DNA from: Treponema sp.
GTDB taxonomy: Bacteria > Spirochaetota > Spirochaetia > Treponematales > Treponemataceae
Direction: 5' to 3'
DNA: 32,386 nt
Assembly (NCBI GenBank): GCA_024691105.1
Contig: JAILNY010000117.1
Coordinates: 1-32,386, forward strand
Below are positions 24,660-32,229 of the stretch, piece after piece (within the stretch, counting starts at the first letter, position 1; each line of letters starts with the position of its first letter). The position numbers and the translations under genes are program-made. The notes beneath the pieces were generated by a model, which made no database searches, was not told where the DNA came from, and worked only from the letters and a program-made list of their open reading frames with translations.

Positions 24660-25040
24660 TTATTCCTTATTTATTAAATCAATGTCTTTTCCGGAGTTTA
24701 TTGCTTTTGTGTCTTATCCTTTGCGAGTTGTAACTCTAAAAGCTTTATCATAAATGTCCTTTTTCTGCTTGATTTTCCATTTCTTAAATTTATTTGAGTT
24801 CTTAAATACTATATGTCGATTTTTTAAAATATTTTTGTCTTTTGAAAAATAATGCCAACCATCTGTATCATTGCCTACTAATACGGCATTATGATTTTAA
24901 CCAGGCTATCGATGAGGGGCACATAATAAAATTACATCCCTTCCATCTGGGTCGATATACTTAATCGGATTATTTGCCGCGTATGCAAACAAATTGCTAT
25001 TGATGTGACTAAGCCTTGCTTCCCAGAACTCACATTTTTG
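24660..25040 (-). pseudogene. Decayed Rhs/YD-repeat core with toxin tip
   Basis: Translated on the minus strand in one frame, this stretch contains the Rhs-associated core AYAANNPIKYIDPDGRDV, then the tip with NAVLVGNDTDGWHYFSKD and a Lys-rich end. The conserved (N/G)NP-x-(K/N)Y-x-DPDG junction is where C-terminal toxins attach. Three in-frame stops interrupt it: TAG (24908-24906), TAA (24899-24897) and TAA (24716-24714), before the final TAA (24662-24660). Upstream there are further stops (TGA 25043, TAG ~25070) and the rest of the Rhs protein is absent, so this is a 3' relic of ~125 codons. The 25041-25217 stretch holds nothing recognisable except the Rpn gene's GAGG ribosome site. Confidence 0.72.
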
Positions 25041-25217
25041 TCAAAGATCTGCACATAAAATACCAAAATCCTAAAAATTTTTCAACTTTTCCCAAAGAAA
25101 AGCGGATATTTTTTAATTAAAAAAAGTATGAATATAGTGCAGGAATTTTTACCGCGTGCACGATTAATCTGCCGGCTGCGTTAAAATTTCTGAAATCTTA
25201 AATACACGAGGTTTTAA

Positions 25218-26090
25218 ATGAACGAATCAACTTCAGTCAATAAAGGCTTTCAGCATGAATACAAAGACCGACTCTTTAAGGCAATCTTTGGCCGCAACAC
25301 TCCGCAAAGCAAAAAGTGGCGTCTTGAATTATACAATGCCCTAAACGGCAGCAACTACACAGATCCTGACGCGCTTGAACTTAACACGATTGAAAACGTA
25401 ATTTATCTTACGATGCGGAACGACATTTCATTTTTAGTTGACTCTCAGATGACACTTTATGAGCAACAATCAACTTATAATCCTAATATGCCACTGCGTG
25501 GACTAATGTATTTCGCGCAGGCCTATCAGATATACTTAAGCAAGCTTGGAAAAATATTACACCGCACATCAATTGTCAAAATCCCAAATCCGCGCTTTGT
25601 CGTTTTTTACAACGGTTCTCGCGAAGTTCCTGATAAAGTTGAACTTAAACTTTCTGACGCCTTTGAAAAGCAGGATACCTCCGGCAATTTTGAATGGACA
25701 GCAACAATGATAAACATTAATAAAAATCACAATGAATCTCTTCAAAAAAAATGCGAGCCGTTGTATAATTACACAAGTTATGTAGAGCGAATCTCTGCAA
25801 ACAAAAAGCGCGGAATGTCCGGTAAAGATGCCGTTGACGAAGCGATGGACTGGGCCATCCGCGAGAATCTATTAGATGGCTTTTTTAAGATCCAGAAAGA
25901 GGAGGTCCTTGGCATGAGTTTAACAGAATACGATGAAGAAGAAGCATTCCGAAACTTTTACGAAGACGGCCGTGAAGCAAAAGCCATCGAAGATGCTGTC
26001 ATGCTTGTGAATAAATATAATGCAGATCCCAAGGTCGCTGCAAAAGATATGAATGCTCCCCTGGAATCTGTACTGGAAGCATTAAAATAA
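25218..26090 (+). CDS. Rpn/PD-(D/E)XK transposase-like protein
   Basis: The 290-aa protein resembles the multi-copy Rpn-like PD-(D/E)XK nuclease/transposase-like proteins common in gut Clostridia and Treponema. The nuclease core appears as RNDISFLVDSQMTLYEQQST (Asp, then E-x-Q in place of E-x-K) followed by MPLRGLMYFAQ. Further on there is PRFVVFYNGSRE, and a helical C terminus ending in SVLEAL. GAGG lies 8 nt before ATG 25218. No terminal inverted repeats or target duplication are visible, so this is not called an insertion sequence. It lies beside the Rhs relic at a junction of mobile-looking DNA. Activity (recombination-promoting endonuclease) is only a family inference. Confidence 0.72.
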   Translation: MNESTSVNKGFQHEYKDRLFKAIFGRNTPQSKKWRLELYNALNGSNYTDPDALELNTIENVIYLTMRNDISFLVDSQMTLYEQQSTYNPNMPLRGLMYFAQAYQIYLSKLGKILHRTSIVKIPNPRFVVFYNGSREVPDKVELKLSDAFEKQDTSGNFEWTATMININKNHNESLQKKCEPLYNYTSYVERISANKKRGMSGKDAVDEAMDWAIRENLLDGFFKIQKEEVLGMSLTEYDEEEAFRNFYEDGREAKAIEDAVMLVNKYNADPKVAAKDMNAPLESVLEALK

Positions 26091-26160
26091 ATCAAATTCG
26101 CGCTGGTTTACGCTTTTGTCGCTAAGTCTTATTTTTAAATTTATATCAAATCAATTTTTA

Positions 26161-26189
26161 TTTACATTTCCAAAAATTCCTCGTATATT
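26161..26189 (+). promoter_or_regulatory. Promoter of trxA-hrpB
   Basis: TTTACA (26161-26166), 17 bp, TATATT (26184-26189). The leader carries a strong GGAGAGGAGAG ribosome site before ATG 26223, unlike the leaderless set in this window. The stretch 26091-26160 shows no terminator. Confidence 0.6.
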
Positions 26190-26222
26190 TATAGTAGGTG
26201 GAATTGGGGAGAGGAGAGAAAA

Positions 26223-26534
26223 ATGGCTGAAATTGAAATTACAAAAGAAACATTTGAGAGTGAAGTTCTAAAAAGTGACAAACCTGTAATCGTTGACTTT
26301 TGGGCAACATGGTGCGGCCCTTGTCAGATGCTTGGTCCTATAATTGCAGAAATTGCAGAAGAACATCCAGAGATTAAAGTTTGCAAAGTGAATGTTGACG
26401 AAGAAGAGGAACTTGCACAGCAGTTTGGTGTAATGAGCATTCCTTTTGTTGCAGCATTTAAAGATGGAAAGCTTTTAAAATCTTCAGTCGGATACCAGCC
26501 AAAAGAAAATATTCTTGATCTGGTTAAAGGCTAG
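26223..26534 (+). CDS. trxA: Thioredoxin
   Basis: The 103-aa cytosolic thioredoxin reduces protein disulfides and is recharged by thioredoxin reductase. The active site is FWATWCGPCQML (WCGPC), followed by the cis-proline loop MSIPFVAAF and the C-terminal GYQPKENILDLV. Length is normal for the family. It has a strong purine-rich ribosome site and its own promoter. The hrpB-like gene starts 3 nt after its stop, so the two are transcribed together. No link between the two functions is obvious. Confidence 0.95.
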   Translation: MAEIEITKETFESEVLKSDKPVIVDFWATWCGPCQMLGPIIAEIAEEHPEIKVCKVNVDEEEELAQQFGVMSIPFVAAFKDGKLLKSSVGYQPKENILDLVKG

Positions 26535-26537
26535 ATT

Positions 26538-29033
26538 TTGTTTGAGTATCCAGATTTTCCGATAACTTCGCATCTTGATGAAATATGTTCATCACTAAAA
26601 AATTCTGAATCTCATTTTTGTATATTAACCGCGGAAACCGGTGCCGGAAAATCGACCGTGTTTCCGCTTTCGCTTTTAAATAATTTTTCCGGAAAAATTT
26701 TAATAACTGAACCAAGACGGCTTGCCGTTGTCGGTATTGCAAATCGTGTTGCGTCGTTGTGTGGCGAGGACTGTGGAGCAACGTGTGGTTATCGCATTCA
26801 TCTTGATAACTGCGTTTCTGATTCGACCCGGATTGAAGTAGTGACTGAGGCAATCCTTGTTCGTCTTTTACAAAAAGATCCTTTTTTAGAAGATTTTAAT
26901 GTCGTTGTTCTTGATGAATTCCATGAGCGAAGTATTTATACAGATCTTTCGCTTGCGTTTTTAAAAGAAGCGGTGGCTGCCCGAGATGATCTTTTTGTTG
27001 TCGTTATGTCTGCGACAATTGATACTGAACGTCTGCAAAATTATTTGAGTGAATCCGACGGAACAAAAGAAAATGTCCCGGTTTTAAAAATCCCTGGTAG
27101 AACATTTCCGGTGGAGGTTGAATATGAACCGACCCTTTCTGTAGAAGATGCGGTTTTACGTGAACTCAAAGGCGGCGGCGGAAGTATCCTGGTCTTTTTG
27201 CCGGGTATTGCAGACATCCGCCGTACAGAGCAAAATCTCCTCGAGTGCATGGAAGGAGTGCGATGCGCTGAATCCAATGGCCGAGACGACATCCATACCG
27301 GCGGCGAATACGGCGGTGTCGAGCTTTGTGTTCTGCACTCAAGTATCAGTCTTGACCAGCAGCGTCATGTACTAACGCCGCCGCCTCAAGGGACCCGGCG
27401 CGTCATATTGTCTTCTTCTATTGCAGAAACATCGCTTACAGTTCCTGATGTTAAATGTGTAATCGACTCTGGGCTTGCCCGCGTTGCCAGAATGAATGTC
27501 GCAACCGGAATGTCAAATCTTGTTACCGAAATTGAAAGCGAATTTTCGGCAGAGCAGAGAAAAGGACGCGCCGGACGTATTTCCAGTGGCCGCTGTATCA
27601 GGCTTTGGAGCGCGGCTGAACCAAGAGTAAAAAACATGCCGCCAGAGATTCTGCGATCTGATATAACGACTGTTATTCTTGAATGCGCAGAAAGAGGAAG
27701 TGCAGCTTACGATAAAACTGATTTTCTTGACCGGCCGACAGAAAATGCATGGATAGAAAGTCAGAGACTTTTGGAAAAACTTGATTTTATTCAAAAAAAT
27801 GATGACGGCGTTTTAATAACAAAAAAAGGAAGAGCGTCACTTGTATTTCCTCTTAGTCCGCGTCTTGCAAACATTGTTTTGTCTGCAGGAAAAAAGAATT
27901 TTGATAAAGTAAAAAAACTGGTTTTGGAAAATTCCCCTTATGCAAAAAGCTCAGAAAATTTGCAGCATAAATTTTTAATTGATATCGAAAAAAAATTATC
28001 TCCTTACGGTGAGTTTGCACTTGATGTAAGTGATAATGCCTTTTTGCTCTACGGTTATCCTGATCGGCTTGCCTTTAGGATTTCAGATCCCGGTGAAGTT
28101 CCGGCTCGATATCAGTTTACCGGCGGAAAGAAGGCGGTTTTAAAAGAGGGCGTGCGCTCTGAAAACGGCGCTCGAGAGCCTGAGTGGCTTGTTGCACTTG
28201 ATGTCATGGCTGGAAAGTCTGAGGCTGTGATTTACTCGTTCGAAGCGATTCAAGAAGAGACAGCGAAAAAATTCTGCGAGTTAAATTCCACGCGAAAAAT
28301 AAAATGCGCCTTTGTTGACGGAAAGCTGAGCAAGACAGAACAGATTTGTTTTGGTGAATTTGTTCTTAAGAGCACAGTGCTAAAAACGAGCGATGAAGAT
28401 TTTGCGCTTGCATGGACGAATGAGATTAAAGAGCGCGGGCTTGGCTGCCTTCAGATGGACGAGCGGACTAAAAAGTTTCTTTTGCGCGCAAAGCTCTACA
28501 GGGAGATGGCGGGCGTAAAAAATACAGCGGGTGGTTTGACGGGCTGCGCGGAAAAAGACGAGGCAGCTGGCGGCTTGATGGACGGTGTCGACCTTGAATC
28601 AGAGCTTACAGAAAACGCCGAGACTTGGCTTGTTCCGTTCCTTACAGAAAAAAAAGTGACGCCAAAAGTCGTTTATGATGCGCTTTACTGGTATTTAGAC
28701 GGAGCAAAGGTAGACGCGGCAGTTCCGGAGACTTTTGTTTTGCCTAACGGCCGCCGTGTAAAAGTCGTTTACGAAGAAGTTTTGACAGACGGACAAAAAA
28801 ATGTTCGCCCTGTCATCGAAGTAATTATTCAGCGCATATTCGGCTGTTTTGAAACGCCCGTAATCGCGGGAAAAGAGGTTTTACTCAGGCTTTTGTCGCC
28901 GGCGTCCCGTCCGCTTCAGATTACAGATGACCTGGAGCACTTCTGGACCGGTGCCTGGCCTGAAATCTGTCGTGAAATGAAAGGCCGCTATCCAAAGCAC
29001 AACTGGGATTACCGCGTCGCCGAGGAAGAGTGA
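26538..29033 (+). CDS. hrpB: DEAH-box ATP-dependent helicase, HrpB type
   Basis: The 831-aa SF2 DEAH helicase matches HrpB in length and motif set: ILTAETGAGKSTVFPL (Walker A), ITEPRRLAV (Ia), LDEFHERS (II, DEFH as in HrpB), VVMSATID (III), ILSSSIAETSLTV (V) and QRKGRAGRISSG (VI). The C-terminal HrpB-specific region includes VFPLSPRLANIV and ends with LRLLSPASRPLQIT and the HNW motif near KHNWDYRV. The start is a TTG at 26538, 3 nt after the trxA stop, with AAAGG inside the trxA end; no better ATG is near. The 28.4-28.6 kb part is GC-richer and encodes a Gly/Ala/Asp-rich insert. HrpB's RNA substrate is unknown in most bacteria. Confidence 0.9.
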   Translation: MFEYPDFPITSHLDEICSSLKNSESHFCILTAETGAGKSTVFPLSLLNNFSGKILITEPRRLAVVGIANRVASLCGEDCGATCGYRIHLDNCVSDSTRIEVVTEAILVRLLQKDPFLEDFNVVVLDEFHERSIYTDLSLAFLKEAVAARDDLFVVVMSATIDTERLQNYLSESDGTKENVPVLKIPGRTFPVEVEYEPTLSVEDAVLRELKGGGGSILVFLPGIADIRRTEQNLLECMEGVRCAESNGRDDIHTGGEYGGVELCVLHSSISLDQQRHVLTPPPQGTRRVILSSSIAETSLTVPDVKCVIDSGLARVARMNVATGMSNLVTEIESEFSAEQRKGRAGRISSGRCIRLWSAAEPRVKNMPPEILRSDITTVILECAERGSAAYDKTDFLDRPTENAWIESQRLLEKLDFIQKNDDGVLITKKGRASLVFPLSPRLANIVLSAGKKNFDKVKKLVLENSPYAKSSENLQHKFLIDIEKKLSPYGEFALDVSDNAFLLYGYPDRLAFRISDPGEVPARYQFTGGKKAVLKEGVRSENGAREPEWLVALDVMAGKSEAVIYSFEAIQEETAKKFCELNSTRKIKCAFVDGKLSKTEQICFGEFVLKSTVLKTSDEDFALAWTNEIKERGLGCLQMDERTKKFLLRAKLYREMAGVKNTAGGLTGCAEKDEAAGGLMDGVDLESELTENAETWLVPFLTEKKVTPKVVYDALYWYLDGAKVDAAVPETFVLPNGRRVKVVYEEVLTDGQKNVRPVIEVIIQRIFGCFETPVIAGKEVLLRLLSPASRPLQITDDLEHFWTGAWPEICREMKGRYPKHNWDYRVAEEE

Positions 29034-29191
29034 CGTTTAGGGTGTGCGTTGTATGTGAGCTCGCGCGATTTTGAGGCGGCCTTATGACGCTTTCGCAATG
29101 TATGGATGCTCGGCATTTTAAAGTGAAATTTCTACAATTATTAAATTCCCCCTGTAACCTTTTTTTAGTCAGGCGGTTAATAAGGTATAAA

Positions 29192-29266
29192 GAATATGAG
29201 AGCTCAAAATATATACCTCCGGGAGCGGCAGTCATTTTACTCCTTTTTGACTGTCGCTTTTTTTTT
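29192..29266 (+). ncRNA. Candidate ~70-nt small RNA, or hrpB 3' UTR
   Basis: A -10-like TATAAA (29186-29191) would start a transcript near 29198, running to the strong terminator at 29224-29266. It includes the C-rich stretch ATACCTCC (29211-29218), complementary to Shine-Dalgarno sequences, and a palindrome GAGCTC. The -35 is weak. The DNA between the hrpB stop (29033) and 29160 holds nothing else I recognise. Confidence 0.3.
29224..29266 (+). terminator. Strong terminator upstream of the HPt gene
   Basis: AGCGGCAGTCA (29224-29234) pairs with TGACTGTCGCT (29248-29258), 11 bp with one G.T wobble, followed by T9. It lies 190 bp after the hrpB stop and just before the HPt promoter. Confidence 0.9.
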
Positions 29267-29267
29267 G

Positions 29268-29296
29268 TTGAAAAACTCATCAAGCCATTGTATTAT
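29268..29296 (+). promoter_or_regulatory. HPt promoter, probably leaderless
   Basis: TTGAAA (29268-29273), 17 bp, TATTAT (29291-29296). The predicted start is 29303, the A of the HPt ATG. There is no Shine-Dalgarno between. A TATAAT at 29294-29299 would start inside the coding region with a 20-bp spacer and is less likely. Confidence 0.5.
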
Positions 29297-29302
29297 AATA
29301 GT

Positions 29303-29653
29303 ATGACATTCGAAGAGATATTTCCTAATATTATTCCAAACCGAGAGGAAACTGTAAAACGATTTTCTGGTAATCTTGATCTGCTTGAAAAATTCGTACG
29401 TAAATTCCCTCAAGACGAAAACTGGCTTAATTTTCAGCATATAGCAGGCAGTGAGAACTGGTCTGAACTTGAAATGGTTGTTCATACTTTAAAAGGTTAT
29501 GCAGGAAACATTGGTTTTCAAAAGCTTTTTGAATTGACTTCAGAAGTTGTAAAAGATATCCGTGAACGAAACTATACAAAGGCAAAAGAGGATATTCCTC
29601 TTGCTATCGAATGCGGAAAAGAGATAGAAAATTATATTTTGCAACTTGATTAA
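29303..29653 (+). CDS. Histidine phosphotransfer (HPt) domain protein
   Basis: The 116-aa single-domain HPt protein relays phosphate between a histidine kinase and a receiver. The signature is VHTLKGYAGNIGFQKL (H-x-L-K-G; phosphorylatable His ~60), in a helical bundle. The frame runs open upstream to 29084, but that stretch includes the terminator and promoter, so ATG 29303 is preferred; it gives MTFEEIFPN. The response regulator begins 20 nt after its stop with a GAGGAG ribosome site, making a two-gene signalling unit. No histidine kinase is nearby, so the donor is encoded elsewhere. Confidence 0.85.
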   Translation: MTFEEIFPNIIPNREETVKRFSGNLDLLEKFVRKFPQDENWLNFQHIAGSENWSELEMVVHTLKGYAGNIGFQKLFELTSEVVKDIRERNYTKAKEDIPLAIECGKEIENYILQLD

Positions 29654-29673
29654 AGCTCACGAGGAGTATCATC

Positions 29674-30207
29674 ATGGCAGATCAAAAAAAGAAAATTATA
29701 ATTATTGATGACGTTGAACTTAACCGTACTATTTTGGGTGAAGCGTTTTCTAAAAAATATGATGTTCTTGAAGCTAACGACGGTGACGTTGGTGTAGAAA
29801 AAATTCTTGCAAACGAAAATGAACTTGCAGCAATTTTTCTTGATATCATAATGCCAAATATGGATGGCTTTACTGTTTTGCAGGAGCTTGAACGCCGCGG
29901 AATCGTTAAAAAGGTTCCATTGTTCATTATTACAACAGAAACAACCGATTACGTTGTAGAGCGCGCTTACGATTACGGTGTAATTGATGTAATTCAAAAG
30001 CCGTTTAACCTTCTGATTATCGAGCGTCGCGTTGATAATATCATTGAACTTTTTGAGCACAGAAACAGTTATAATTCGCTTGAATTCAACAAGGAACAGT
30101 CTTCTGATTCAGGAGACTGCGGAGAGTCTGGTTCAAAAGAAGAAAAGTACAAAAAAGCGCTTGCTTCTATCGCGCAGATAATAAATCAAGTCGCAAAAGA
30201 AAAATAA
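29674..30207 (+). CDS. Response regulator with C-terminal helical extension
   Basis: The 177-aa protein has a CheY-like receiver (residues ~5-125): the acidic pair in IIIIDDVELN, phospho-acceptor Asp in FLDIIMPNMDG, the Thr switch in FIITTET and Lys in VIQKPF. After it comes a Ser/Asp/Glu-rich linker with SSDSGDCGESGSKEEK and a short Lys-rich amphipathic helix (~155-177) not matching any output domain I recognise. It could act by protein interaction rather than DNA binding. It has a GAGGAG ribosome site and lies between HPt and dgt; the dgt ATG directly abuts its stop. Confidence 0.87.
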   Translation: MADQKKKIIIIDDVELNRTILGEAFSKKYDVLEANDGDVGVEKILANENELAAIFLDIIMPNMDGFTVLQELERRGIVKKVPLFIITTETTDYVVERAYDYGVIDVIQKPFNLLIIERRVDNIIELFEHRNSYNSLEFNKEQSSDSGDCGESGSKEEKYKKALASIAQIINQVAKEK

Positions 30208-31479
30208 ATGAAAGATTCATTCAAAGCTCAAGCCTGTACTCCGGAAAATTCTAACTGGCAGAGTGCAATTGCACGCCAGTCTGAATTGTATGATCGTGGA
30301 AACGATATCCGTTCTGAATTTGAGCGCGATTATACGCGCATTCTTCACAGTCAGGCTTACCGCCGCTTAAAACATAAGACTCAGGTTTTTTTTGCACCGC
30401 ATAATGATCACATCTGTACCAGAATGGAACATGTTCAGCATGTGGCATCTGTTGCGTCGACGGTTGCAAAATATCTTGGTCTTAACGAGCAGCTGACTCA
30501 GGCTATTGCAACCGGGCACGATATCGGGCATGCACCTTTTGGCCATCATGGCGAAGATTGTCTTAACGATTTGCTTGTTCAAAAAGAGGGCTTGAACGCT
30601 CCAAAGAAATTCTGGCACGAGCGCAATTCACTTTTTTTTGCTGATTATATAGAGACGCTGCCAAATCCTGACGGTGTGCACAAAAATCTTGATTTAACTT
30701 ATGCGGTACGTGACGGTCTTATCTGCCATTGTGGTGAGATTGACCAGCAGGGAATTAAGCCGCGTCCTGATGCCATTGATTTGTATTCGATTAAGCGGCC
30801 GGGAATTATTCAGCCGTATACCTGGGAAGGCTGCGTTGTAAAGGTTGCCGATAAGGTTGCCTATCTTGGGCGTGATATAGAAGATGCGCGCTCTTATCAT
30901 ATTCTTGATATGAGTGCGTACAGACAGCTTCGTGAGATTGTCGGGTCGACCCTTGGATTTGAAGGTAAGGGAAAGTCGGCGCTTAGAAGCGGTAAGGCTG
31001 TGAACACTACGGTTTTGATAAACGATTTGATTGTTGATATGTGCGAGCAGTCGAGCCCAGAAAAAGGTCTTTGCTTTAGTGATGAATATTTTAAATTTAT
31101 TCTGGAGCTTAAAAAATTCAGCTTTACAAAAATTTACAGTCACTGGCGTCTGAAGGAATTTCAGAATTATGCTCGTGATGTAATAGAAACAATTTACAGA
31201 ACTTTGATGCGCACTCAGATGTATGTAAAAAACGGAAGGGTCGGCGCGGCTCTTAAATATTTTCCTAAGCTTTTTGCAGAGTTTGAAATGTGGCTTGTAA
31301 AATACACTAATTATCTTCCGCAGCGTCAGCGTGATAAAAAACAGCTTTATCGCTTTGATACAAAGCAGGTCTTTGATATTACAAATGACGAGTCGTTCCA
31401 GAAGTGCATAATTGAATTTATCTCGGGAATGACTGATCAGTACGCGATAGAAATTTACGAAGAGATTGTACAGTTTTAG
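30208..31479 (+). CDS. dgt: Deoxyguanosine triphosphate triphosphohydrolase
   Basis: The 423-aa HD-domain enzyme hydrolyses dGTP (and often other dNTPs) to deoxynucleoside and triphosphate, controlling dNTP pools. Key features are the substrate-side RILHSQAYRRLKHKTQVF, RMEHVQHVASVAS (metal His), ATGHDIGHAPFGHHGED (HD pair) and DKVAYLGRDIED (second Asp). Length is that of the shorter dGTPase class. The ATG directly follows the response regulator stop (zero gap), so translation is coupled to the signalling genes. No terminator is seen before folE, which has its own promoter 10 bp downstream. Confidence 0.92.
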   Translation: MKDSFKAQACTPENSNWQSAIARQSELYDRGNDIRSEFERDYTRILHSQAYRRLKHKTQVFFAPHNDHICTRMEHVQHVASVASTVAKYLGLNEQLTQAIATGHDIGHAPFGHHGEDCLNDLLVQKEGLNAPKKFWHERNSLFFADYIETLPNPDGVHKNLDLTYAVRDGLICHCGEIDQQGIKPRPDAIDLYSIKRPGIIQPYTWEGCVVKVADKVAYLGRDIEDARSYHILDMSAYRQLREIVGSTLGFEGKGKSALRSGKAVNTTVLINDLIVDMCEQSSPEKGLCFSDEYFKFILELKKFSFTKIYSHWRLKEFQNYARDVIETIYRTLMRTQMYVKNGRVGAALKYFPKLFAEFEMWLVKYTNYLPQRQRDKKQLYRFDTKQVFDITNDESFQKCIIEFISGMTDQYAIEIYEEIVQF

Positions 31480-31488
31480 AACTGTGAA

Positions 31489-31515
31489 TTGAACTTTTGC
31501 GCGATTTACTATAAT
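31489..31515 (+). promoter_or_regulatory. folE promoter, probably leaderless
   Basis: A consensus TATAAT (31510-31515) predicts a start at ~31522; the folE ATG is at 31524. The best -35 is TTGAAC (31489-31494), with a short 15-bp spacer. No Shine-Dalgarno precedes the ATG. Confidence 0.45.
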
Positions 31516-31523
31516 ATAGCGCT

Positions 31524-32120
31524 ATGCAGCAGGAAATCAGACATTTGAGCGATGAAAATCGTAAAAAAATTCAACATGCGGTAAAAGAAATTCTTGACGC
31601 ACTGGGAGTTGACCCGGCCAATAGGGATTTGCAGGATACACCGTCGCGTGTTGCTCAGATGTATGATGAAGTGTTTGAAGGAATGCGTTATTCAAATCAG
31701 GAAATCGCTGATTTGTTCAGTAAGTGTTTTGAAATTCCTTCGGGCGCGGACATGGTTTGTCTTACAGACATCAATACGTTCAGTTATTGCGAGCATCATC
31801 TGGCGCTTATGTATAACATGAAAGTAAGCGTTGCATATATTCCAAAAAAGAAAATCATCGGCCTGAGTAAAATTCCTCGCATTGTAGACATGGTGTCAAA
31901 GAGATTACAGCTTCAGGAGAGAATCGGAACTGACATTGCCGATATTCTTGAGCGCATTCTAGGTACTAAAGACGTCATGGTTGTGATTAAGGGTGAACAC
32001 GCCTGCGTTACTGCCCGCGGAATCAGAAAGCCGGGTACGGTTACTACAACGATGTGTACCCGTGGCGCTTTTAAAAAGAACGAAACATTACGAAAAGAAT
32101 TTTTGCTTCAGGTAAAGTAA
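31524..32120 (+). CDS. folE: GTP cyclohydrolase I
   Basis: The 198-aa T-fold enzyme converts GTP to 7,8-dihydroneopterin triphosphate, the first step of folate (and pterin/queuosine) synthesis. The zinc ligands and active site are in INTFSYCEHHLA (Cys, His) and EHACVTARGI (second Cys), with the family motifs SKIPRIVDMVSKRLQLQE and TVTTTMCTRG. Length is normal for FolE1. The start has a consensus -10 eight bases upstream and no ribosome site, so the mRNA may be leaderless. It follows dgt, but each seems to use its own promoter; no pterin genes are adjacent. The 3' flank (32121-32192) shows no clear terminator. Confidence 0.95.
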   Translation: MQQEIRHLSDENRKKIQHAVKEILDALGVDPANRDLQDTPSRVAQMYDEVFEGMRYSNQEIADLFSKCFEIPSGADMVCLTDINTFSYCEHHLALMYNMKVSVAYIPKKKIIGLSKIPRIVDMVSKRLQLQERIGTDIADILERILGTKDVMVVIKGEHACVTARGIRKPGTVTTTMCTRGAFKKNETLRKEFLLQVK

Positions 32121-32192
32121 AATTCCCGCGAGTTTACGACATTTTGCACGTCACGATTTTAAATACTCCTTCAAGGTCTCGATTTTAAGTTG

Positions 32193-32221
32193 TTGAAATA
32201 TCTTAATTCTTCTTATAAAAT
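32193..32221 (+). promoter_or_regulatory. Promoter of the aminotransferase gene, probably leaderless
   Basis: TTGAAA (32193-32198), 17 bp, TAAAAT (32216-32221). The predicted start ~32228 is 2 nt from ATG 32230, with no Shine-Dalgarno. Confidence 0.45.
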
Positions 32222-32229
32222 ATTAATAA

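Noticed and set aside
24660..25040. Stop-codon reassignment (TAA/TAG as Gln) in the Rhs frame
   Set aside because: Genes throughout the window end at TAA or TAG in good positions, and upstream frames are also interrupted; decay is simpler.
25218..26090. Complete insertion sequence around the Rpn-like gene
   Set aside because: No terminal inverted repeats or target-site duplication could be found by eye.
29084..29302. N-terminal extension of the HPt ORF (73 codons)
   Set aside because: It runs through an 11-bp terminator with T9 and the TTGAAA/TATTAT promoter, and the extension has no HPt-family sequence.
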